From Streptacidiphilus jiangxiensis (GTDB lineage: Bacteria > Actinomycetota > Actinomycetes > Streptomycetales > Streptomycetaceae), in NCBI RefSeq assembly GCF_900109465.1, contig NZ_FOAZ01000003.1, forward strand, positions 475,141-539,140: a DNA stretch of 64,000 nt, in the 5' to 3' direction. Made by a program: the position numbers and the translations under genes. Under the pieces are notes generated by a model. It searched no databases. It saw only the letters and a list, made by a program, of their open reading frames with translations, and was not told where the DNA came from. Below are positions 57,622 through 64,000 of the stretch, one piece after another. Position 1 is the first letter of the stretch, and each line of letters begins with the position of its first letter.

Positions 57622-58635
57622 TCAGCTGTTCGCGATCTTCAGGATCTCGCTCTGGTTGGCGATGGGGCCGCGGGTGGGGGTCCAGGCCATGGCGTCGAGG
57701 TAGGCCTTGGTGGTGCTGCCCACGACGGTGTCGTAGCCGGTCAGGCGCACTCGGAGGTGGAAGGTGTGGGAGGCGCCGTTGGCCAGGCCGGTCAGCGTCG
57801 GGATGGCCTGGTTCTTGCCCAGGGTGACCCAGTGGCCGTTCTTGAGGACCTGGATGTCGGCGCTCGCAGAGCCGAGTGTGTAGACCTTGCCCTTGACGGT
57901 GTAGGCGCCGAAGTCGAGCTGCTCGCCGATCGGAAGGCTGAGGCGTGCCCCGCTGTGGTTGGTGACGGTGAGGTCGACGTTCTCGAACCTGCCGAGAGCC
58001 AGGGTGGAGGCACCCTTGAACGAGACGGTCACGGGGCCGCCGGTGGGGGTCCTGCCGACCTTGAGGGTGAGGGTCTGGCCCGCCGTGATGCGCTGGTCGG
58101 GGGTCAGGGTGTCGACGCTGAGCCGCAGGGCGTTGTCGTTCGCCTGCCAGGTGGCGCCGGCCGCGACGGAGACCTTCCACGTGTAGCTGGCATGGGCGGG
58201 GAGGGTGAAGTAGGAGTCGAACACCTTGCCGCCCTTGGGCATGATGGCGCCGAGGATCCCGCCGTCCTGGGGACCGAGCGTGAGGGCGGTCGCGGGGGCA
58301 TGGACGGCGGTGACGCCGAGCTTGACGTCGGAGCGGATCAGGCCGAGCGCGCCCTGCGCCTTGCCGAGCAGGGTGGGCTCGAAGGCCTGGGCCTTGCCGG
58401 TGGTGTTGGTAGCCGTGATGGTGAAGGTCTCCGCCGAGCCGCCGGGGAGGAGCGGGCCGTGCGGCGCCGGGGCGCCGAGGGTGATCTTGACGGCCGGCTG
58501 CGGGCCGGATGCCGTGGTGGAGGCGTTGGCGGCGGCGGGAACGACGGCGGCGCCCACGGAGAGCGCGGCGACGGCCGCAGCGGTGAGGGTGGTCTTGCGG
58601 GACATGCGGGACAGGCGGGACGCGACGGTACGCAT
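57622..58635 (-). CDS. Secreted beta-rich protein, unknown
   Basis: 337 residues from ATG 58635 (GAGGA upstream); an ATG six codons earlier (58653) is also possible. Signal peptide with basic start and hydrophobic core, cleavage after AANA. The mature protein looks like two Ig/DUF4232-like beta-sandwich domains: TFTITATNTTGKAQAF ... and VDLTVTNHSGARLSLPIG. No cysteines of note, no anchor. Lies between the two LuxR/tRNA-fragment modules. Confidence 0.8.
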   Translation of the reverse strand: MRTVASRLSRMSRKTTLTAAAVAALSVGAAVVPAAANASTTASGPQPAVKITLGAPAPHGPLLPGGSAETFTITATNTTGKAQAFEPTLLGKAQGALGLIRSDVKLGVTAVHAPATALTLGPQDGGILGAIMPKGGKVFDSYFTLPAHASYTWKVSVAAGATWQANDNALRLSVDTLTPDQRITAGQTLTLKVGRTPTGGPVTVSFKGASTLALGRFENVDLTVTNHSGARLSLPIGEQLDFGAYTVKGKVYTLGSASADIQVLKNGHWVTLGKNQAIPTLTGLANGASHTFHLRVRLTGYDTVVGSTTKAYLDAMAWTPTRGPIANQSEILKIANS

Positions 58636-58692
58636 GGCTGTGTTGATCCTCATCGGATGGGCACCGGACGGTGCAAGGTGGAAGGAGAAGAC

Positions 58693-58998
58693 TCAGAGGG
58701 CGCGGTCGACCCGGTCGCTGGCGGGGGTCGGCTGCAGGTACCGCCGTTGGAGCAGCGGTGAGGCGGCGTGCGAGCGCCGAAGGAGCGCGGCGGCCCGGTG
58801 CACGGGGCCGGGTGTGGAGCAGGAGCGCAGGAACAGGAGCAGGTCGAGCCGGTGGGGACCGGGTCGCGCTCTGGCGTGTTCCAGGCGGTCCTCGGGGTGG
58901 GCGTGGGCCCACAGCACGTCGAGGACCTCGTTGGCCTCGCCAGGTCCGGCCGCCGGCGCGGTCGGGTCGCGCTCGAAGCTGGCGTAGACGATGTCCAA
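58693..58998 (-). CDS. Small conserved hypothetical protein
   Basis: 101 residues, apparent TTG start without a good ribosome site, so the start is uncertain. Begins with DIVYASFERDPTAPAAGPGEA; contains DVLWAHAHPEDRLEH and RLDLLLFLRS. Similar short proteins occur in streptomycetes; function unknown. Just upstream of, and co-directional with, the secreted-protein gene. Confidence 0.65.
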   Translation of the reverse strand: MDIVYASFERDPTAPAAGPGEANEVLDVLWAHAHPEDRLEHARARPGPHRLDLLLFLRSCSTPGPVHRAAALLRRSHAASPLLQRRYLQPTPASDRVDRAL

Positions 58999-59330
58999 GG
59001 GCGTCAGCTGCCCGGTGGTCGTGTTGTGCGATGGAGGTCGGTCACAGAAGCAGTCCTTGTCTCCGGGCCCGGTCAGGGCTTCCTCCGGGGCTGCTCCCGG
59101 CCGGTGATCAAAGCTTTGCCGAGCCGGTGATCTGCGGGAAAGGGGGTTCGGGCGGCATCAAGATGCGTGGCAGCTTGCGGTCATGTGAACATGCTCCTGC
59201 CAAAGACTCGTTCTGGGCCTTGAGGGCGTCTCATATGCGTCTGACCTGGGGCGAAGCGGCTGTCGAGGCTTGTCGGGTGTGGTCGGCCCTGCGATGATGG
59301 GCCGCTCGCGAACGGGCCTGGGGGTGGGCG
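58999..59330. other. Intergenic region before LuxR copy B
   Basis: 332 bp. The last 90 bp (from about 59238) repeat the DNA upstream of LuxR copy A (56370-56461). The rest holds a 10-bp direct repeat GCCGGTGATC and nothing else I can name. Confidence 0.6.
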
Positions 59331-60296
59331 ATGTTGGAGGCGCTGGGCCTGTCGGCGCAGGGGGCGATGGTCTATCGGGCGCTGCTGGATGAGCCGGGCA
59401 GTGGCATCGAGCAGCTGGCCGCACGGTGCGGTTTGACGCCGCAGCAGGTCAGTGCCGGCTTCGACGAGCTCGCCGACCTGATGCTGCTCCGCGCCTCGGG
59501 TGACCACCCGGGCCAGATGAGGGCCGTCAGCCCCGAACTCGGCCTCGCCGACATGCTGGCCCGACAGGAAGCCGAACTCGCTGCCCGTCATGCCCAGCTG
59601 GCAGCGTCGCGGGCCGCGGTGGCACGCATGGTGGCGGAGCGGGCCGAGAGTCGTTCCGATGGCGGGGAACGCCTGCTGGGCATCGACGCCGTCCGGACCC
59701 GGCTTGAACAGCTGTGTACCGGCGCGCGTACCGAGATCACCGGTGCTCACCCCGGCGTCGCCCGCCAGGAGGACCTCGACGCCGCACAGAATTTCCAGGC
59801 GCTCAACCGCGGGGTCGCCATGCGCACTCTCTACCAGGACATCGTCCGCAACCATGCACACTTCTTCACCTACGCACACCGCCTGCTCAGCCACGGCGGG
59901 GAGGTCCGGACGGCGCCGGTGATCCCGCAACGCGTGGTCATCGTGGACCGCGCGCAGGCGCTGGTTCCACTTGACCCGGCCGACACCCGTAAGGGCGCTC
60001 TCCATGTCGCCGAACCCGGCATCGTCGCTGCGCTGCTGGACTGCTTCGAGCAGGCATGGAACACCGCGGTCCCGCTCGGCGCGATCAGCCCGGAGGATCC
60101 GGCGACGGGCCTGACCGGCACCGAGCGCGAACTGCTGCGTCTGCTCGGCGCGGGTCTGACCGACGAGGCTGCGGGCCAGCGCCTCGGCCTGTCGGTGCGG
60201 ACCGTGCGCCGCCACATGGCTTCGATCATGGAACGCCTCGGCGCCACCAGCCGCTTCGAGGCCGGCCTCAAGGCCGCCCAGCGTGGCTGGCTGTGA
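59331..60296 (+). CDS. TrmB/LuxR-type HTH regulator, copy B
   Basis: 321 residues, about 85-90% like copy A at 56462 by eye, with the same TrmB HTH, coiled stretch and C-terminal LuxR HTH. Differences are scattered, including two residues missing in the middle (AQNFQAL versus GEEHDFQAL). Same upstream layout and ribosome site. Also followed by a tRNA-Phe 3'-end fragment. The two copies must derive from a duplication. Confidence 0.88.
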   Translation: MLEALGLSAQGAMVYRALLDEPGSGIEQLAARCGLTPQQVSAGFDELADLMLLRASGDHPGQMRAVSPELGLADMLARQEAELAARHAQLAASRAAVARMVAERAESRSDGGERLLGIDAVRTRLEQLCTGARTEITGAHPGVARQEDLDAAQNFQALNRGVAMRTLYQDIVRNHAHFFTYAHRLLSHGGEVRTAPVIPQRVVIVDRAQALVPLDPADTRKGALHVAEPGIVAALLDCFEQAWNTAVPLGAISPEDPATGLTGTERELLRLLGAGLTDEAAGQRLGLSVRTVRRHMASIMERLGATSRFEAGLKAAQRGWL

Positions 60297-60330
60297 GGTG
60301 CGGCTGATGCCGCGTGCCGCACCCTGTTCA

Positions 60331-60365
60331 AACGAGTGGCCAGGGGCGGGGTCGAACCGGCGACC
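60331..60365 (-). repeat. tRNA-Phe 3'-end fragment B (att-like)
   Basis: 35 bp identical at 34 positions to the intact tRNA-Phe 3' end and flank (60598-60632): acceptor, T-arm and AACGAG flank. Sequence diverges sharply after CGACC. The remaining DNA to 60553 shows no ORF or structure. Confidence 0.85.
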
Positions 60366-60553
60366 GTGAACCACCGCGACGTGCTGCGAGAGTGGTCACC
60401 CGGTCGAGACAGCGACCCACGGAGGGGTGTGTTCGGAGGAGTTCGACCCCTACCCAGTCGCCCAGAGAGCTGAGGCTGCCCACGGATGCGGCGCCCGCCC
60501 CACGTGGTCCGGGAGGGCGCCGCTGACCAGCCTCTCCGAGCAGCGGACACGAA

Positions 60554-60587
60554 AAAGCCCCGGTCGGATTACTCCGCACGGGGCTTT
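60554..60587 (-). terminator. tRNA cluster terminator
   Basis: 9-bp stem AAAGCCCCG / CGGGGCTTT with an inner CGGA/TCCG stem; on the minus strand ends in TTTTT. Confidence 0.88.
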
Positions 60588-60603
60588 CTACTGGTCGAAC
60601 GAG

Positions 60604-60677
60604 TGGCCAGGGCCGGGGTCGAACCGGCGACCTTCCGCTTTTCAGGCGGACGCTCGTACCAACTGAGCTACCTGGCC
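60604..60677 (-). tRNA. tRNA-Phe (anticodon GAA)
   Basis: 74-nt cloverleaf: acceptor GGCCAGG/CCTGGCC, D-loop with TTGGTA, anticodon loop CTGAAAA, T-loop TTCGACC, discriminator A. Last of a Glu-Asp-Phe transcript. Two partial copies of its 3' part lie at 57497 and 60331. Confidence 0.96.
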
Positions 60678-60707
60678 AGGTCTCGCCCCTTGCGGGGGAT
60701 ACCTGAG

Positions 60708-60781
60708 CGACTCCGACGGGACTTGAACCCGCGACCTCCACCTTGACAGGGTGGCGAGCTAACCAACTGCTCCACGGAGCC
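60708..60781 (-). tRNA. tRNA-Asp (anticodon GTC), second locus
   Basis: 74 nt; same as the tRNA-Asp at 48896 except for acceptor pairs (GGCTCCG/CGGAGTC). Middle gene of the Glu-Asp-Phe cluster. Confidence 0.96.
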
Positions 60782-60838
60782 AGACGCACAGACTTCGTGC
60801 GAAGGCCTTGCTGTACTGCGTGTACTGCTGTTACTGCG

Positions 60839-60911
60839 TGCCCCCAACGGGATTCGAACCCGTGCTACCGCCTTGAAAGGGCGGCGTCCTGGGCCACTAG
60901 ACGATGAGGGC
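60839..60911 (-). tRNA. tRNA-Glu (anticodon TTC)
   Basis: 73 nt: acceptor GCCCTCA/TGGGGGC, anticodon loop CTTTCAA, T-loop TTCGAAT, discriminator A. First gene of the cluster. Confidence 0.95.
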
Positions 60912-61048
60912 TGGTGGTCCGTACCTGTTGCCTTGCGGCCGTCGGGGACGTTCAGAAGCATATGGGATGCGGGCGGGAACACCAAAATCGGTTTCCGGGC
61001 GAGTGTCCTTCGGGGCGGCTCGGGGTCACGAGGAGGCGGGGCGCGGCG

Positions 61049-61399
61049 GTGCTGGAGATGGGTCGGGAGCGGTTCGAGGAGTTGGTCGGGGACGCGCTGG
61101 ACCGGATTCCGGTCGAGCTCACCCGGTTGATGGACAACGTCGTGATCTTCGTCGAGGACGAGGCGCCGGCCGGAGGGCCCGAGCTGCTCGGGCTGTACGA
61201 GGGGACGCCGCTGACCGAGCGGGGCGAGTGGTACGCCGGGGTGCTGCCGGACCGAATCACGGTGTACCGGAATCCGATCCTGCGGATGTGCGCCGACGAG
61301 GAGGAGCTCGTGCACGAGGTGGCGGTGACCGTCGCACACGAGATCGGACACCACTTCGGGATTCCCGACGAGCGGCTGCACGAGCTCGGCTACGGCTGA
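61049..61399 (+). CDS. Minimal zincin metallopeptidase family protein
   Basis: 116 residues. HEIGHH (HExxH) near residue 97 with GIPDERLHELGYG after it; MDNVVIFVED and LLGLYEGTPLTERG are typical of the short actinobacterial metallopeptidase family with a single-domain zincin fold. GTG at 61049 with GAGGAGG upstream; an ATG three codons later is possible. Cytoplasmic, substrate unknown. Confidence 0.87.
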   Translation: MLEMGRERFEELVGDALDRIPVELTRLMDNVVIFVEDEAPAGGPELLGLYEGTPLTERGEWYAGVLPDRITVYRNPILRMCADEEELVHEVAVTVAHEIGHHFGIPDERLHELGYG

Positions 61400-61574
61400 G
61401 CCGGCTGAGCCGGCTGAGCGCCACGGCGACGGACGGGCGAGGTTCACCGGTCCGTGGCGCGTCCCGGCGTTGCGTTCGTGTCCGGCACGGCCGTGTCCTT
61501 TGTCGCGTCGCCGCCGTTGAGGAGGGCGAGGGCGGGATCCAGGGACGCCAGGCGAGGAAGCGGGGCCGGTCGCG

Positions 61575-62057
61575 GTGGGCAAGGTCGGAGCGGGGGTGCG
61601 CCGGGTCGCGGCGTGGGCGTTGGTGACCGGGGCCGCGGTCGGTGCGGTCGGGTCGCTGGCCGGGTGCATGGAGGTGGGCCCGGCCGTGGCGCCGGTCGGG
61701 GCCGGCGGGCCGACGGTCGGTCCGGGCGAGGTGGACGGCTCGCAGGACGGCGTGGGCGCTCATCACGCTGGAGCGCGGCACCACCCGGGGGACCCGCTCG
61801 GCCGGGGCTCGGGAGCCCCGAGCCCCGGCGGGAGCGCGGCGCGGCCCAGCGCGGAGGCCACGGCGGTCGTGCCGGTGCCGGTGGCCACCACCCCCGAGGC
61901 GACGCCCAGCCAGGGCGGCGCCGGTCGGACGACCCCGCCCGCGCAGCCGAGCTCGGCGCCCACGGCGCAGCCCTCGGCGTCGGCGACGACGGTCACCCCG
62001 CCGCCCTCGCCGAGCCCGACGGTGGCGACACCCTCGGCCAGCTCTTCCGCCGGGTGA
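61575..62057 (+). CDS. Lipoprotein, Pro/Ser/Thr-rich
   Basis: 160 residues, GTG start with GAGGAAG upstream. Signal peptide AAWALVTGAAVGAVGS and lipobox LAGC at about residue 31. The rest is low-complexity Pro/Ser/Thr/Ala, presumably disordered and possibly glycosylated. No domain recognised. Confidence 0.7.
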   Translation: MGKVGAGVRRVAAWALVTGAAVGAVGSLAGCMEVGPAVAPVGAGGPTVGPGEVDGSQDGVGAHHAGARHHPGDPLGRGSGAPSPGGSAARPSAEATAVVPVPVATTPEATPSQGGAGRTTPPAQPSSAPTAQPSASATTVTPPPSPSPTVATPSASSSAG

Positions 62058-62093
62058 CTCGGCGGGGTAGTGTGGCCTGGTTAGGCGCGTGGT

Positions 62094-62123
62094 TTGGCGT
62101 TGCCCGCCCCATTGCGCTATCTT
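62094..62123 (+). promoter_or_regulatory. Promoter of the DEAD-box helicase gene
   Basis: TTGGCG (62094-62099), 18-nt spacer, TATCTT (62118-62123). Predicts a leader of about 135 nt, as often seen for cold-inducible RNA helicases. Confidence 0.5.
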
Positions 62124-62264
62124 GGTAGATCGTTGTGTTCATCGCCCGGCGCCGTATTGATTTCAGGCGCACCTGGCGCGTTCCGGTACTCCGTGGCTTA
62201 CCGCATTGAGGCGGTTTGGGAAATCTGCGGGTGTAGGCGCGTGCCGATATCCGGAAGGTTTTTC

Positions 62265-64000
62265 ATGTCCCTCGTTGACGACGCCCGCTTCGCCATGCCC
62301 GAAAACGGCCAGGACGCACAGGATGCGCTGGTCGAGATCGAGGCCGCCGAGGTCGAGGCCGACGCCGCCACCACCGACTCCGCCGAGCAGGCCGCCGAGG
62401 TCGAGACCGAGAAGACGGTCACCTTCGGCGACCTGGGTCTGCCGGACGAGATCGTCCGCGGCCTCGCCAAGCACGGTGTGACCACCCCGTTCCCGATCCA
62501 GGCCGCGACCATCCCGGACGCGCTGGCCGGCAAGGACGTCCTCGGCCGCGGCCGTACCGGCTCCGGCAAGACGCTGAGCTTCGGCCTGCCGCTGCTGACC
62601 CGCCTGGAGCAGGGCCGCACCCGGCCCAAGCGCCCGCGCGGCCTGATCCTGGTCCCGACCCGCGAGCTGGCCATGCAGGTCTCCGACGCGCTGGAGCCCT
62701 ACGGCAGCGTGCTCGGCCTGAACCTCAAGGTCGTCTGCGGCGGTACCTCCATGCCGAAGCAGATCTGGGCGCTGGAGCGCGGCGTCGACATCCTCGTCGC
62801 CACCCCCGGCCGCCTGCGCGACCTGCTCGACCGCGGCGCCTGCACCCTGGACGAGGTCGAGATCGTCGTCCTGGACGAGGCCGACCAGATGGCCGACATG
62901 GGCTTCCTGCCCGAGGTCACCGAGATCCTGGACAAGGTCCCGGCCGGCGGCCAGCGGATGCTCTTCTCCGCCACGCTGGAGAACGAGATCGACAGCCTGG
63001 TCAAGCGCTACCTGGTCGGCCCGGTCACCCACGAGGTCGACCCGTCCGCCGGCGCGGTCACCACCATGACCCACCACGTCCTGGTCGTGAAGCCCAAGGA
63101 CAAGGCCCCGGTCACCAACGCCATCGCCGCCCGCAAGGGCCGCACCATCATCTTCGTCCGCACCCAGATGGGCTGCGACCGTGTCGCGGAGCAGCTGCGC
63201 GACGCCGGCGTGAAGGCCGACGCGCTGCACGGCGGTATGACCCAGGGCGCGCGTACCCGCACCCTCGGCGACTTCAAGGACGGCTACGTCAACGTCCTGG
63301 TCGCCACCGACGTCGCCGCCCGCGGCATCCACGTCGACGGCATCGACCTGGTCCTGAACGTGGACCCGGCCGGTGACCACAAGGACTACCTGCACCGCTC
63401 CGGCCGCACCGCGCGTGCCGGCCGCTCCGGCACGGTCGTGACGCTGATCCTGCCGCACCAGCGTCGCTCCACCTTCCGTCTGCTGGAGGACGCCGGTGTC
63501 GAGGCCACCCGCCACATCGTCGGCGGCTCCTTCGACGCGGACCTGGTCCGCATCACCGGTGCCCGCTCGCTGACCGGCGTCCAGGCCGACTCCGCGGCCA
63601 CCCAGGCCGCGCAGGCCGAGCGTGACGTCGTCGCGCTGACCAAGGAGCTGGAGCGGGCCACCCGCCACGCCGCCAACCTCCGCGAGGAGGCCGACCGTCT
63701 GGCCGCCCGCGCCGCGGCCGAGCGCGCCGAGCTGGGCCTGGACGACGAGGACACGGACGAGGCCGCCGAGGCGTCGACCGCGACCGTCGAGGAGACCGCG
63801 CCCGCGACCGTCGCCGAGACCGGCGACGAGCCGGTCGCCGTCGAGGCCCGCGCCCCGCGCACGGAGCGCTCGGAGCGTTCCTTCTCCAGCCGCGAGGAGC
63901 GCAGCCGCGATGACCGCGGTGGCTTCCAGCGTCGTGACGACCGTGGTGGTTTCCAGCGTCGGGACGACCGTGACGGTGGCTTCCGTCGTGACGACCGTCG
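62265..64000 (+). CDS. DEAD-box ATP-dependent RNA helicase (3' end beyond window)
   Basis: 578 codons present, C-terminus missing. ATG after GGAAGG. An acidic N-terminal extension (1-50) is followed by the helicase core: Q-motif TPFPIQ, Walker A GRTGSGKT near 96, PTRELA, DEAD in VVLDEADQMADMG, SAT, ATDVAARGI and HRSGRTARAG. After residue 430 comes an Ala/Glu-rich linker, then repeats of RDDRGGFQR, an RGG/RDD-type disordered RNA-binding tail. Remodels mRNA or rRNA structures. In streptomycetes it follows bldC by a few genes. Confidence 0.95.
   Translation, partial: MSLVDDARFAMPENGQDAQDALVEIEAAEVEADAATTDSAEQAAEVETEKTVTFGDLGLPDEIVRGLAKHGVTTPFPIQAATIPDALAGKDVLGRGRTGSGKTLSFGLPLLTRLEQGRTRPKRPRGLILVPTRELAMQVSDALEPYGSVLGLNLKVVCGGTSMPKQIWALERGVDILVATPGRLRDLLDRGACTLDEVEIVVLDEADQMADMGFLPEVTEILDKVPAGGQRMLFSATLENEIDSLVKRYLVGPVTHEVDPSAGAVTTMTHHVLVVKPKDKAPVTNAIAARKGRTIIFVRTQMGCDRVAEQLRDAGVKADALHGGMTQGARTRTLGDFKDGYVNVLVATDVAARGIHVDGIDLVLNVDPAGDHKDYLHRSGRTARAGRSGTVVTLILPHQRRSTFRLLEDAGVEATRHIVGGSFDADLVRITGARSLTGVQADSAATQAAQAERDVVALTKELERATRHAANLREEADRLAARAAAERAELGLDDEDTDEAAEASTATVEETAPATVAETGDEPVAVEARAPRTERSERSFSSREERSRDDRGGFQRRDDRGGFQRRDDRDGGFRRDDR

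Overview
The window is about 73% G+C. Genes start often with GTG or TTG, third codon positions are almost all G/C, and many start codons sit 5-9 nt after a TANNNT -10 box. Together with bldC, an Lsr2 paralogue, DUF3073/DUF3151/DUF2617 proteins, a mycothiol-type isomerase fold protein and actinobacterial pur gene order, this points to a chromosome of the family Streptomycetaceae (Streptomyces, Kitasatospora or Streptacidiphilus). From memory the order purD ... purC, Lsr2 paralogue, purS-purQ-purL ... purF-purM, DUF3073, vdh, bldC is that of the Streptomyces core chromosome (S. coelicolor about SCO4067-SCO4092). The left part matches the purA/fba/pyrE core region.

Layout. 1-10 kb: a solitary N-6 DNA methylase (cut by the left edge), a lipoprotein, a quinone-type oxidoreductase, a PLP aminotransferase whose 3' third is duplicated around a Uma2 gene, and a DHA2 exporter divergent from a double AsnC regulator. 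10-23 kb: FHA protein, DUF2617 plus membrane spermidine-synthase-like protein, aldose epimerase, pyrE, DedA, fba, DUF3151, a secreted Cys/His-repeat protein followed by a DoxX-Rieske fusion, a degenerate diacylglycerol-kinase-like protein and purA. 22.5-28 kb: two GNATs behind a striking palindrome, a class III aminotransferase, a GntR regulator and a SLATT membrane protein. 28-45 kb: the purine block purD, a degenerate M48-like membrane protein, a dimethylformamidase-like protein, purC, three tRNA-Gly genes (one very abnormal), lsrL, purSQL, an ECF41 sigma factor, an EamA exporter, then purF-purM. 45-50 kb: DUF3073, valine/leucine dehydrogenase, bldC with a long upstream region, tRNA-Asp and a VIT-family transporter. 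50-56 kb: secreted M23 peptidase, membrane esterase, a divergent NAD(P)-binding/TetR pair, a methyltransferase and a WYL regulator. 56-61 kb: two near-identical TrmB/LuxR regulators, each followed by a fragment of tRNA-Phe, beside an intact Phe-Asp-Glu tRNA cluster; this is the most plastic part. 61-64 kb: a zincin metallopeptidase, a lipoprotein and a DEAD-box RNA helicase that runs off the right edge.

How the genes work together. All purine steps visible here (PurF, PurD, PurSQL, PurM, PurC, PurA) feed IMP and AMP synthesis; pyrE supplies UMP. A 12-bp motif shared upstream of purS and purF may coordinate them. bldC, lsrL, the ECF41 factor and several one-component regulators are regulatory. 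There is no prophage, CRISPR array, insertion sequence or biosynthetic cluster. The unusual items are the tRNA-Phe-anchored duplications, the non-canonical tRNA-Gly, the secreted seven-repeat two-cysteine protein next to a DoxX-Rieske fusion, and the aminotransferase duplication.
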